DNA of 64,000 bases from NCBI GenBank assembly GCA_903231505.1, contig CAFBRK010000137.1, forward strand, positions 1 through 64,000, given 5' to 3'. Positions within the stretch are counted from its first letter, which is position 1, and every line of letters starts with the position of its first letter. A program made the translations under genes and the position numbers. This DNA comes from Olavius algarvensis associated proteobacterium Delta 3 (lineage in GTDB: Bacteria; Desulfobacterota; Desulfobacteria; Desulfobacterales; CAFBRK01). A model generated the notes under the pieces. It did no database searches and was not told the origin of the DNA. It worked only from the letters and a program-made list of their open reading frames with translations. Shown here one piece after another: positions 55,853-64,000 of this stretch.

Positions 55853-56676
55853 TCCCGGCAGCCGGCCACCGCATCGATCAATACACGCATATGCTTTTTT
55901 TCGGCCTGGGCCAATGACAGAAACGCCTCCCGGATCTCTTCGGCTTCAGAATTGTCGGCCATCGCGCGGTACAGGTCATAGGCGGCGTATTCGATATCCA
56001 ACGCCAGCTCGATCAAGGGGATGCAGCCAGGCTGTGGTATCACGGCAATGCGTTGGAAAGCATCCACCAGGGCTGTTCCGCCTTCCAGGATCTCGCCGTT
56101 CAGTGCAGCAAACAGAGTGTCAAACACCGGCGGCTTTTCTTCCGTTTTTTCCCAGAACGTGTATATCATTCTGGCATGGCCGATTTCCGCCCTGGACAGC
56201 GTGTCAAATGTCTCCCGTTGGTTCGCATCGGCGGTTTGGTCGCGAACAGCCGTGTAAAATTGCTGCGCGCCTTTTTCCAGATCCATGGCCGTATACAATA
56301 GGTCGTGAAGCTTTGCACCTGCGCTGAAGACCTGGACTTTCGGATAATCGTCCGCAAGGCGGCCGTGCCAGTTCAGGATGCCGCCTGCCAGATTGTAGAT
56401 TTTCCCAGAGGAGATTTCTTCGTCCAGCACCATCGCAGCCGCCGCCATGGAGCGGGGGCCGCTTCTGCAGTAGAAAATAAGATCGCGATTGTCGGGAAGC
56501 CCGTCCATGCTCCGCACCAGTTCGGCAATCGGCATCAGCCGTGCCCCCGGAATGTGGTTTTGTGCGTATTCATCGGGCTCTCGGACGTCTATTAGCAAGT
56601 ACCCTTTTTCGTGATGTGTCTGCCGATACTGCTCCAGTTGCGCCGGCAGCAGCTCTTCGAATTGGTCGTCACCCAT
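55849..56676 (-). CDS. Rhodanese-ferritin-like fusion protein
   Basis: This 275-residue protein starts with a rhodanese domain (LLIDVREPDEYAQNHIPGAR, active Cys in FYCRSGPRS). The second half is a rubrerythrin/ferritin-like helical domain (METAMDLEKGAQQFY-like segment; EIGHARMIYTFWEK; IELALDIEYAAYDLYRA; AEKKHMRVLID) with acidic/His residues for a di-iron site. It may link sulfane-sulfur transfer to peroxide or oxygen detoxification. It is convergent with the MetF remnant. Confidence 0.88.
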   Translation of the reverse strand: MGDDQFEELLPAQLEQYRQTHHEKGYLLIDVREPDEYAQNHIPGARLMPIAELVRSMDGLPDNRDLIFYCRSGPRSMAAAAMVLDEEISSGKIYNLAGGILNWHGRLADDYPKVQVFSAGAKLHDLLYTAMDLEKGAQQFYTAVRDQTADANQRETFDTLSRAEIGHARMIYTFWEKTEEKPPVFDTLFAALNGEILEGGTALVDAFQRIAVIPQPGCIPLIELALDIEYAAYDLYRAMADNSEAEEIREAFLSLAQAEKKHMRVLIDAVAGCRD

Positions 56677-56978
56677 GGATCATGTCTCCGCGTCGATCGG
56701 TGGTTGTCATCCGTTCAGGACGAGGCTGTGATACTTACTACCCTATAGCACAAGGATGGTCTCTGTAAAGCCATCACCGTCCGCTACCGGGAAAGAGAAC
56801 TCCCCGGCGGCCGTTTTCGTGAGATGAGGGGGGCCGGATCCTGTATCTGTTGATCCTTGGAAAAGCGCGTCGTCAGGGATAGCGATTGACACCGCGCCCG
56901 TTGCGGTGTATGATGTGAACTATCTCACAATGCCCTGAATTCAATGGCTTGCAGCCTTTATTCTCCCCCTTACAGTCA
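56677..56978. other. Intergenic region with sigma-70 promoter
   Basis: A divergent 300-base region. The promoter at 56886 is annotated separately; nothing else stands out. Confidence 0.5.
56886..56914 (+). promoter_or_regulatory. Sigma-70 promoter of the kinase/regulator operon
   Basis: TTGACA and TATGAT separated by exactly 17 bases, about 65 bases before the kinase ATG. An inverted repeat ACACCGC/GCGGTGT (56889-56909) spans the spacer and could be an operator. Confidence 0.75.
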
Positions 56979-59432
56979 ATGAGCCATTCAAAATCCGACA
57001 TTGCGGCGAAAGGTCACATCCTTGTCGTCGATGATAATGTGGAAGTTCGCCTGCTGATAGAAAAGATGCTGGCGCGCAACGGATTCGATGTGCAAACAGC
57101 AAGCGATGTACCTTCCGCCAGCCGCCTAGTTCGCAGTCATCCGTTCGACACCGTCATCACCGATTTTGTGATGCCGGATGTGGATGGTCTGGACCTTCTG
57201 AAAATCATTCGGGACCGATATCCGAATCTACCCGTGATTCTTATGACCGGCTACGCGACAGCAGAAGCCGCCACCCAGGCACTCCGCCTTGATGCCTACG
57301 ACTTTTTAACCAAGCCGATCGTCTACCAGGAACTCATGTCCACGGTTCAACGAGCAGTGCGGGCCAAACGGCTATCCGACGAAAAGTCCCGAATCGAACA
57401 GGAAAATCAGGCCTATCGTGAGAAACTGGAACGGCTCGTCGAGGAACGCACCAGCCGATTGCGTGAAAGCGAACAGAAGTATCGGCGACTGTTTGATAAT
57501 GTTTATGATATCTTCTTTCAGGCGGACCCGGAAGGAAACGTCATCCTGGTGTCGCCATCGGTGGAGCAAATTCTGGGTTACACCCAGGAAGAGATTACCG
57601 GGCACAACCTCAAGGAATTTTCTGCGGACAGCACCACGGTGACCGACACGCTCAGGGAGCGGATTCGGACCGAAGGATTTGTCGACAAGATCGAGACACC
57701 GATGCGGGCAAAATCCGGGGAGACGGTGTGGCTGTCGACCAGCGCCCGGATTAGCCGAGATGACACAGACACGGTGATCGGCTTCGAGGGGATTGCCAGA
57801 GACATTTCCGACCGAAAACGGATCGCCAGGGAACTGGAACGCCGAAATGCCATCTTGGAAGGGGTCCGCCTGGCAGCGGAAACATTTTTGCGGTCCGGAG
57901 ACTGGCAGGAACATATCCAGCCGGTCCTGGCTCAGCTTGGAGACTCGACTGGTGCCTGCAGGGTTTATATCTGTGAGAACAAGGCCGCCGGAAACCGTCC
58001 CACAAGTTCCCGAAAAATCCATGAGTGGACAGCCACCGGTACCTCGCCCTTGACCCTGGGTAGCAAGCTGGAGGACCTTGGTTATACTTCTGGTTTCAGT
58101 CGGTGGGCAGAGTTGCTGTCTGCCGGCGAGATGATTCACTGCCCGGTCAAAGAACTTCCCGAGTTCGAGCGCGAGGCGTTGATCGAACAAAACATCCTGT
58201 CCATTGCTGTGGTCCCAATATTCGTAGATGAGCAATGGTGGGGATTTATCGGTTTCGACGATTGTCGTACTGAACACCGCTGGTCTCCCCATGAAATCGA
58301 GGCGCTGAGGGCGGCTGCCGGTATACTCGGGGCGGCCGTTCAGCAGGAGCGTTCACGGGAGAAACTGTCTTTGCTGGCGACCGCCCTTGAGCAGGCGGCA
58401 TACGGCATCGTCATCACCGACACCAACCGGTTGGTTCAGTATGTCAATCCAACCTTCGAACACATGACCGGAATCGACCGGGATCACATCATTGGGCCCC
58501 CCTATGAGTTTTTCCCCGGTGAGACCACACCCGAGCTCTCGAACGAGCACATCTTTACGCGATTGGCCCAGGGCAAACCCTGGCACACCAGCTATACGGC
58601 ACGCCGGAGCGACGGCTCGACCTATGAGGAAGAAATTACAGCCTCAGCGGTGAAAAGCGCCAACGGAGAAGCGTATTATTATGTGATTGCCAGAACGGAC
58701 ATCACCGAACGCCGGCGGCTCGAGGCGATTGCCGAAGCGGACAACTTGATGCAGAATATCGGGTATACCTTTTCCGGGATCCGTCATGAAATCGGCAATC
58801 CCATCAACTCCGTCAAGGTCGCCATCAGTATGCTCGAGAACAAGCTGGATCAGTTCGACCAGAACACTATCCAGGAATTTCTCCACCGCTGCCTGGAAGA
58901 GATCACCCGCGTGGAATACCTGTTGACAGCCTTGAAAAACTTCAGCCTGCACGAACGACCAGAGGGGCAACGGGTTCGCCTGGACGAATTTCTCAATGGA
59001 TTCCACTCGCTGACCAGCGGCGATTTTGAAAGCCGCGGCATCTCGGTGGCCTTCGAAGATCGGGTTGGCGAATGCTACGGCACCACCGATCCGAGAGCCC
59101 TCCACCAGGTGATGCTCAATGTCATGACCAATGCCGCCGATGCCGTTGAAAAAAGCGACCAGCCATCCATTTTTATCCGACTGGAGCGATCACCCGGATG
59201 GCTCCAGATCCATGTGACGGACAACGGGATCGGAATTTCTGACAAACAACAGGAGCACCTGTTCAAGCCGTTTTACACGACCAAGGAAAAAGGAACGGGT
59301 CTCGGGCTGGTCATTGCCCGGAAAATGCTTTCCTCGATGAATTCAACCATTGACGTTGACAGTCGGGCAAACATCGGAACCACGGTGACCATTTCCATAC
59401 CGGAAGGAACGGATGAGCGCGACCCAGACTAA
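56979..59432 (+). CDS. Receiver-PAS-GAF-PAS sensor histidine kinase
   Basis: This 817-residue soluble multi-domain kinase has a receiver at the N terminus (ILVVDDNVEV; FVMPDVDGLD), a coiled linker, a PAS (IFFQADPEGNVILVSPSVEQ), a GAF-like region (FLRSGDWQEHIQPVLAQ), a second PAS (AYGIVITDTNRLVQYVNPTF), then the H-box GIRHEIGNPINSVKV and HATPase boxes DNGIGISDKQQEH and KGTGLGLVIARK. The next gene overlaps its end by 20 bases and encodes its likely partner regulator. Start chosen after the weakly supported upstream region; 56949 is also possible. Confidence 0.9.
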   Translation: MSHSKSDIAAKGHILVVDDNVEVRLLIEKMLARNGFDVQTASDVPSASRLVRSHPFDTVITDFVMPDVDGLDLLKIIRDRYPNLPVILMTGYATAEAATQALRLDAYDFLTKPIVYQELMSTVQRAVRAKRLSDEKSRIEQENQAYREKLERLVEERTSRLRESEQKYRRLFDNVYDIFFQADPEGNVILVSPSVEQILGYTQEEITGHNLKEFSADSTTVTDTLRERIRTEGFVDKIETPMRAKSGETVWLSTSARISRDDTDTVIGFEGIARDISDRKRIARELERRNAILEGVRLAAETFLRSGDWQEHIQPVLAQLGDSTGACRVYICENKAAGNRPTSSRKIHEWTATGTSPLTLGSKLEDLGYTSGFSRWAELLSAGEMIHCPVKELPEFEREALIEQNILSIAVVPIFVDEQWWGFIGFDDCRTEHRWSPHEIEALRAAAGILGAAVQQERSREKLSLLATALEQAAYGIVITDTNRLVQYVNPTFEHMTGIDRDHIIGPPYEFFPGETTPELSNEHIFTRLAQGKPWHTSYTARRSDGSTYEEEITASAVKSANGEAYYYVIARTDITERRRLEAIAEADNLMQNIGYTFSGIRHEIGNPINSVKVAISMLENKLDQFDQNTIQEFLHRCLEEITRVEYLLTALKNFSLHERPEGQRVRLDEFLNGFHSLTSGDFESRGISVAFEDRVGECYGTTDPRALHQVMLNVMTNAADAVEKSDQPSIFIRLERSPGWLQIHVTDNGIGISDKQQEHLFKPFYTTKEKGTGLGLVIARKMLSSMNSTIDVDSRANIGTTVTISIPEGTDERDPD

Positions 59433-60780
59433 ACGACGGCTCCTGATCATCGACGATGACAAATTCCTATGCGATCTCGTGGCCCAGTTTTTCCGAGGTG
59501 AAGCTGTCGACGTGCTCACCGCCCACCGGGGGGCTGACGGGGTGCATATTGCGTCGAAGACCCTGGTGGACGTGGTGCTTCTGGATCAAAAGCTTCCGGA
59601 TGTCCAGGGGGTAGATGTCTGCCCGGCACTGCTGAAACACAACGATCAGACAAAGATCATTTTTATCACGGCATATCCCAGTTTTGAAAATGCATTGGAA
59701 GCGATCAAGCAGGGGGCTTACGACTATCTCTCAAAACCGTTTGAACTGGAAGAATTGAAGCTGACCGTCGAGAGAGCCCTCAAAACGCTGACCCTCGAAC
59801 ATGTCGAACAGATTCACGCCTACCGGAGTTCGAAGGAAAGTGAGGAAGCGATTCTCCTCGGGAAGGAATCCGGTTTGGCCGAAGTCTGGCGGATGGTTGG
59901 AATCGCTGCAGACTCCGACGTCCCGGTATTGATTACCGGGAAAACCGGGGTGGGAAAGAATATTGTCGCCCGCTGTATCCATTACAACGGTCCGTTGGGG
60001 AAGCGGCCCTTCATTACCGTCAACTGTGCCGCCATTCCCGAACAGTTGATCGAAGGGGAGCTTTTCGGGCACGAAAAGGGTGCATTCACCGGTGCGGTGG
60101 CGGTCCGCAAAGGACTGTTCGAAATGGCCGAAAGCGGGACGCTGTTCCTGGACGAGATCGGTGCCCTTCCGTTTACCCTCCAGTCTAAACTATTGGGCGC
60201 CCTTGATGAACGGAAGGTCCGGCGGCTTGGCGGCGAGACCGCCCGATCCGTCAACGTTCGGATCATAGCAGCAACAAACGAGGAAGTCGAAAAAGCGGTT
60301 GCCGGCGGAACGTTTCGAGAAGATCTATACTACCGGCTGAATGTATTCCGTATCCACATTCCTCCGCTAAAGGACCGTCTCCAAGACGTTCCTGAGCTCT
60401 GCCGACATTTTGTTCGGCAAATCGCACCCGACAGTCGGATCAGCATTCCGGAGTCGGAACTGGCCTGTCTGCGGGGTTACCAATGGCCGGGCAATGTCCG
60501 GGAGCTGAAAAATGTTATCGAGCGATCGATTATTCTCCGCAGCGGGGATACCATCCGGCCCTCCGCCCTGTTGATGCAGCCATTGGCGGCGGCACCCCCC
60601 GAAAACCCGATCCCAATCGAAGATGACGACATCGTGTCTCTCGAAGAAATTGAGAAGAATTACATCCGACGTGCCCTCAGTGCCCTGTCCTGGAACCACA
60701 CCCGAACCGCCAAAAAATTAGGCGTATCCAGGTCTACCCTGAATCGAAAGATCAAGGCCTACCGGATCGAAAAACCCTAA
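59413..60780 (+). CDS. Sigma-54-dependent NtrC-type response regulator
   Basis: This 455-residue protein has a receiver (LLIIDDDKFL; VVLLDQKLPDVQGVD), an AAA+ core with Walker A GKTGVGKN, GAFTGA, and LFLDEIG, and a Fis HTH (TAKKLGVSRSTLNRKIKAY). The Walker A Thr-Gly-Val-Gly-Lys-Asn differs from the GESGTGKE of the other two regulators in the window but keeps the essential Lys. It overlaps the kinase gene by 20 bases. Confidence 0.93.
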   Translation: MSATQTKRRLLIIDDDKFLCDLVAQFFRGEAVDVLTAHRGADGVHIASKTLVDVVLLDQKLPDVQGVDVCPALLKHNDQTKIIFITAYPSFENALEAIKQGAYDYLSKPFELEELKLTVERALKTLTLEHVEQIHAYRSSKESEEAILLGKESGLAEVWRMVGIAADSDVPVLITGKTGVGKNIVARCIHYNGPLGKRPFITVNCAAIPEQLIEGELFGHEKGAFTGAVAVRKGLFEMAESGTLFLDEIGALPFTLQSKLLGALDERKVRRLGGETARSVNVRIIAATNEEVEKAVAGGTFREDLYYRLNVFRIHIPPLKDRLQDVPELCRHFVRQIAPDSRISIPESELACLRGYQWPGNVRELKNVIERSIILRSGDTIRPSALLMQPLAAAPPENPIPIEDDDIVSLEEIEKNYIRRALSALSWNHTRTAKKLGVSRSTLNRKIKAYRIEKP

Positions 60781-60821
60781 AAGTGGTTTCAGAATTCCGT
60801 TCCGATTGGTGACGTGTCACC

Positions 60822-60922
60822 GTATCGGAAAGAGTCGGGATCATCGGGGTCGGTATCGGAATCGGAATCGGTATCGAGCCCGAAAATGGCGAGCCTGTCT
60901 CGATACCGACCCCGACGCCGAA
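60822..60922. repeat. Inverted hexamer-repeat arrays
   Basis: A TCGGGA/TATCGG/AATCGG array (60822-60877) faces a CGATAC/CGACCC array (60900-60922), complementary to it. This is the same type as at 32522-32616. It lies in the convergent gap between the NtrC-type regulator and the PHP-like gene. Confidence 0.75.
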
Positions 60923-61042
60923 CACGTCTACAGTTGAACTCCGTCAACTCCGTACTCTGCTGGCAGAATCCTCTCTGCTCAAACGGAACATATTTATGGC
61001 AACGGCTATAAATCCCTGAAAAGATTTCATGCAAGGTCCAGA

Positions 61043-62623
61043 TTACCGGCGGGTGACAAATATCGGATTGGATATGAGGGTTCCAACATTCGGGGCCCGG
61101 GCTTCAGTCCGGTAATACCCCTTCTTGCCAACCGGGAATTGGTTGTCCCGAACATCGATGACCACCGGCTGCGGTCCGGTTTCGATACGGATCGGTTGCC
61201 CCGAGCGTATCAACCGAACGGTTATCGGATCGTTTGATGGGATCCGGGACGATACCCTCGCCCGTATGATCGGTGCCGAGGACAGGTTTATCTCCTGGCC
61301 CATGGTAACCTGGGCGGCCGTTCCCTCGGCGCCGACGGTAAAGAGGGGCAGCGTTGGTCTTTGAGGATGCCTGCCACGCGTGGCATACATGCGCCCCATG
61401 CGCATGGCCGCGATAAGGTTCTTTTTGGTTTTCTCCCGGACCAGAAACATCGTTATAAAATTACCCAGTATTTCTCCTGCACCATTTTCCTTATGATAAT
61501 CGGCGGTCGATATCCCCCACACCGGGCGCCGTCTGTTACCCCGGCAGTATTGCATGAGTACCCGGTCCCACACTCCACCCGGGTTGGTTATTGTCGTCGT
61601 GTCGCCATAGAGGGCCGCAAAACCGGTATATCGTTTTGCCTTTTCAAGAACATCCGGATAGGGAGGTGTGCTGACCTGGATTGGCCCCAAAGGGCGGACA
61701 CCCGATCGGGTTTCCGGGTAATTCCAAATGGTCAGTCCCCCCAGGCCTTCAACGTGATCGATGTAGAACTGGTAGGGAACGATGCCCAGGTTACCCATGT
61801 ATGGATCGAACGGGGAACTGCGAAACGGTTTGGTGTTGACCATGAGCAGCGCCGAGAAACTGCAAAGTACAATTCCCACCACGCGGAGCCGCCCCTTTTT
61901 TCGAGCCAGTAGGATACCCAGGCACAGTGCTGTCCCAAAAATGATCAGTTGCGGCACGAACGGAGCGGCATATTTCAGGCCCGGGGCGTTGTGCAGCACC
62001 GGTAGCTTTCGATAGTCTTCCGGGTCCTCCAGTCCGATGGCAAGAAGCCGTTTCTCATGATCGTGGGCGGTCAGGTTCCCTTTCATCCATGACCCGGACC
62101 AATAATAATAGGGTGCCGATTCAGCTCCGGGAACCAGGATAACCTCCGGGAATTTTTTTGCCGCCGCAGCGATGGCGCTCACATAGAATGTGGCACCGCC
62201 ACGATTGATTGCGTTTCTCTCCTCCCGCCAACGCACTATGTGCTGCAGCGGAAAGACGCCATATTCCATGACCATCCGGTCATGGTCGGTCAGAAACAGG
62301 GCGTCTATTTCGCGGCGAGAGGCGAGAGTGGCAAGGGCCGCGATGCTCAGATTCCCGTCACTGTGTTCGCTGCGCAGGTCGACGACGCCGGCCACCTGCC
62401 GGTAGACGATATCCGGTGCGGACCCTGCACCGGAAACCCAGGTAGCGGGCAGGAGACAGAGACCGGCCAAGCAGAGCATGGCCCGACGTATCTTTTTTCG
62501 CCACCGGACGGGCGTGAATCGCGGAGCACCGCTGGGCTGCCGTGCCGGGGCAAGCTCCCCCCGCCCGTCGCGTTCTGGTAGGGCCATATCGTTTTCGCTG
62601 GTTTCAGTGACTCGGGATGCCAT
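61043..62623 (-). CDS. PHP-like metal-dependent domain membrane protein
   Basis: This 526-residue protein has an N-terminal hydrophobic segment (MLCLAGLCLLPATWVSG near residue 48), followed by a PHP-domain-like stretch (VVDLRSEHSDGNLSIAALAT and DALFLTDHDRMVMEYG). A pair of hydrophobic segments (LPQLIIFGTALCLGILL-like) lies near the middle. The C-terminal 150 residues are Ig-like beta-rich (TVRLIRSGQPIRIETGPQPV). PHP domains are metal-dependent phosphoesterases; some metal ligands look substituted. Start is uncertain: no Shine-Dalgarno sequence is visible. It lies upstream of nothing else. Confidence 0.7.
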   Translation of the reverse strand: MASRVTETSENDMALPERDGRGELAPARQPSGAPRFTPVRWRKKIRRAMLCLAGLCLLPATWVSGAGSAPDIVYRQVAGVVDLRSEHSDGNLSIAALATLASRREIDALFLTDHDRMVMEYGVFPLQHIVRWREERNAINRGGATFYVSAIAAAAKKFPEVILVPGAESAPYYYWSGSWMKGNLTAHDHEKRLLAIGLEDPEDYRKLPVLHNAPGLKYAAPFVPQLIIFGTALCLGILLARKKGRLRVVGIVLCSFSALLMVNTKPFRSSPFDPYMGNLGIVPYQFYIDHVEGLGGLTIWNYPETRSGVRPLGPIQVSTPPYPDVLEKAKRYTGFAALYGDTTTITNPGGVWDRVLMQYCRGNRRRPVWGISTADYHKENGAGEILGNFITMFLVREKTKKNLIAAMRMGRMYATRGRHPQRPTLPLFTVGAEGTAAQVTMGQEINLSSAPIIRARVSSRIPSNDPITVRLIRSGQPIRIETGPQPVVIDVRDNQFPVGKKGYYRTEARAPNVGTLISNPIFVTRR

Positions 62624-62794
62624 GATGAGCGCTATCGAATGTGATACAATTCTGTTCTGTCCCCGGTTCCTCTTTGCGATCCACGAACACCCATAATTGC
62701 CAGAGGCTGTATATCATAACGTGAGGCCCTGGAATAAGACCGTTTTTGGTTGTCCATGGGTTTCCCGGAATCCTGTCCGACCGGCGGGCGGCGG

Positions 62795-63877
62795 TCAGCC
62801 GGTTTGGCCCGCAGGCTTATCCGATGATATCCTTGGGGCGTCCCCCCCGCCTCCGGGCAGGATTGTGGCGATATCCAGCACGTTGGAGAGGTCGGCCCCC
62901 ACGGCAAATCGGTCTTCCACCAAACCGGCGATGTCCCCGGACTCGATGAGCTTGAATTTCACCATCAGATCGGCCATTTCTTGAAGTTCGTCCTGTTGCG
63001 GGACAAAACGGTCATAGACGATCCGGTTTTCCGGCGTCGTCAGGGCGTAACGGACCAGCTCTTCCGGCTGGTTCCAAAACTCCGAGGCAATTGCGGCGGC
63101 TTCATCCGGGTGCTCCTTTGCCCAGACGCCGGCCCGCGCCGCGCCCTGTACCAATTGGTGCACGATGTCCGGGCGAGCATCGATCAGGGACTGATTGACC
63201 ACCACAAGGTTGCAGATGAAGTTGTGCCATACATTTTCAACATAGTAGAGCAAAGAGGCGTTGCCATTTCTCAACGTCTGGGCGGCAAAGGGCTCCCCGA
63301 CAAAGTAGGCGTCCAAAGCGCCGGTGGCCAACGCCGCCGGCATATCCGGCGGGTTCATCTCGACGACCTTCACCTGGCCGGAAAGCCCGGACTCTTCCAA
63401 CAGCAGGAGGACGCTCAGGTTGTGGCCGGAGAACCGCATGGGTACCGCCAATGTCCGACCGGCCAGATCTTCAAAGGTTTTGGCCCCCAGATCTTTGCGA
63501 ACCACCAGGGTGCTTTCATGACGGTTGCCAATACATACCACACGGATATCTTCGCCCTGTTGCCGGAGCACAATGGAAAGCGGCGCGATGATAAAGGCTG
63601 CTTGAATCTGATTGTTGCGCAAGGCTTCGGCCATCTCTGCAAACGATGCGAATTTGATGGACTGAAATCGGATCTCGCCGTTTTCCCGGCTGGCATAATC
63701 GAGCAGCGGCGACGCGAGGTTTGTGATGACCGGCATGTACCCCATACGGACCACCCGGCGATAATCCCGATCCGTGTTGACCCAGTGGTGAAGCCCGGAG
63801 ATCAACAGCAACCATGTCACTGCACCGGCAGTCATCTTCCAAAATGGAGACAGACCCATTAACGACCTAAACCGCAT
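62795..63877 (-). CDS. NMT1/SsuA-type ABC substrate-binding protein
   Basis: This protein has 360 residues from the ATG before MRFRSLMGLSPFWKM, which opens a signal anchor. The fold is the type II periplasmic binding protein of the SsuA/TauA/NrtA family: RMGYMPVITNLASPLLDYAS, then FASFAEMAEALRNNQIQAA, AGRTLAVPMRFSGHNLSVLL, and AALATGALDAYFVGEPFAA. No permease or ATPase gene is in view, although the upstream gene, cut by the window edge, may be part of the uptake system. It overlaps that gene by 11 bases. Ligand unknown (sulfonate, nitrate, or similar). Confidence 0.85.
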   Translation of the reverse strand: MRFRSLMGLSPFWKMTAGAVTWLLLISGLHHWVNTDRDYRRVVRMGYMPVITNLASPLLDYASRENGEIRFQSIKFASFAEMAEALRNNQIQAAFIIAPLSIVLRQQGEDIRVVCIGNRHESTLVVRKDLGAKTFEDLAGRTLAVPMRFSGHNLSVLLLLEESGLSGQVKVVEMNPPDMPAALATGALDAYFVGEPFAAQTLRNGNASLLYYVENVWHNFICNLVVVNQSLIDARPDIVHQLVQGAARAGVWAKEHPDEAAAIASEFWNQPEELVRYALTTPENRIVYDRFVPQQDELQEMADLMVKFKLIESGDIAGLVEDRFAVGADLSNVLDIATILPGGGGDAPRISSDKPAGQTG

Positions 63878-64000
63878 AGCTGACTCCAAGCATCAGAAAC
63901 AGTTCGTCGCGCAGTGTACTGAGACCGGGTTCCTTGTCGAATTTCCGAGGGTGGGCAAAATCGAGCTTGCGTTCCAGCTTTACGGTGGATGGCCGTCCGC
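63867..64000 (-). CDS. Gene cut by the window edge, C-terminal end
   Basis: The minus-strand frame, open to the window end, finishes STLRDELFLMLGVSYAV before TAG. An ending with an aromatic residue followed by AV resembles the last strand of outer-membrane beta-barrels or porin-like proteins, but 44 residues do not allow a family call. It is just upstream of, and overlaps, the substrate-binding protein gene. Confidence 0.55.
   Translation of the reverse strand, partial: GRPSTVKLERKLDFAHPRKFDKEPGLSTLRDELFLMLGVSYAV

Noticed and set aside
1-64000. tRNA, rRNA, CRISPR arrays, insertion sequences
   Set aside because: I looked for T-loop sequences, spaced direct repeats and transposase motifs and found none I could support; the tandem repeats present are too short and degenerate for CRISPR.

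Overview
The window looks like chromosome from a GC-rich, strictly anaerobic Desulfobacterota (sulfate-reducer type, Desulfobacteraceae/Desulfosarcinaceae-like). This is inferred from a large Hdr/MvhD/MetFV redox cluster, several in-frame UGA (selenocysteine) codons, an acyl-CoA dehydrogenase/Etf operon, three NtrC-type regulators and delta-60/HAF surface proteins. No rRNA, tRNA, CRISPR array or intact insertion sequence was recognised. No sel genes were seen, so the Sec machinery must lie elsewhere.

Left part (1-31 kb): an envelope lipoprotein group (LpoB-like, COG3014-like and two LPP20-like genes); a cyclic-nucleotide-binding protein; a HAF-repeat protein with a VPLPx-type C-terminal anchor; a cold-shock gene with a clear terminator; a START-domain protein; a zinc-type reductase and a QueG-like Fe-S protein; a 1009-residue delta-60 repeat protein with a CFI-box C terminus; an aminotransferase; an AI-2E permease; a histidine kinase/sigma-54 regulator pair; an archaemetzincin; a GcvH-like protein with a duplicated Cys motif; a decayed HxlR regulator; an acd-etfB-etfA operon; and leuC-leuD.

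Middle (31-39 kb): an OsmC-family selenoprotein whose catalytic Cys codon is UGA, a universal stress protein, an Aquifex-type aconitase, a trpS whose 5' end is out of frame with any start codon, a small Cys-rich ORF overlapping it, and another NtrC-type regulator.

Centre (39-55 kb), the most interesting region, is one long co-directional cluster: metF paralog 1, a giant HdrA (HdrL-like, about 1487 residues, with a GltD/NfnB-like insertion and a second HdrA half), mvhD, metV, metF paralog 2, a lone receiver domain, an HdrC-HdrB/D-like protein, a shikimate-dehydrogenase-like protein lacking the catalytic Asp, two sensor kinases, a PCP_red-siroheme-ferredoxin protein, a core-MetE-like methyltransferase, and a decayed MetF/MTHFR_C remnant. 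Three of these proteins (HdrA, MvhD, HdrC-B/D) are read through in-frame UGA, each followed at the expected distance by a bSECIS-like hairpin. The set is best read as a flavin-based, probably electron-bifurcating methylene-tetrahydrofolate reductase complex of the methyl branch of the Wood-Ljungdahl pathway. It appears to carry its own signalling genes and methyl/siroheme accessory enzymes.

Right part (55-64 kb): a rhodanese-ferritin-like fusion, a complex kinase/NtrC-regulator operon with a textbook sigma-70 promoter, a PHP-like membrane protein, and an NMT1/SsuA-like binding protein overlapping a gene cut by the window edge.

Several families of short tandem repeats (octamers, heptamers, inverted hexamer arrays) sit in intergenic leaders, often in the same orientation relative to the downstream gene. 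A composite hairpin element has two loops that are exactly complementary.
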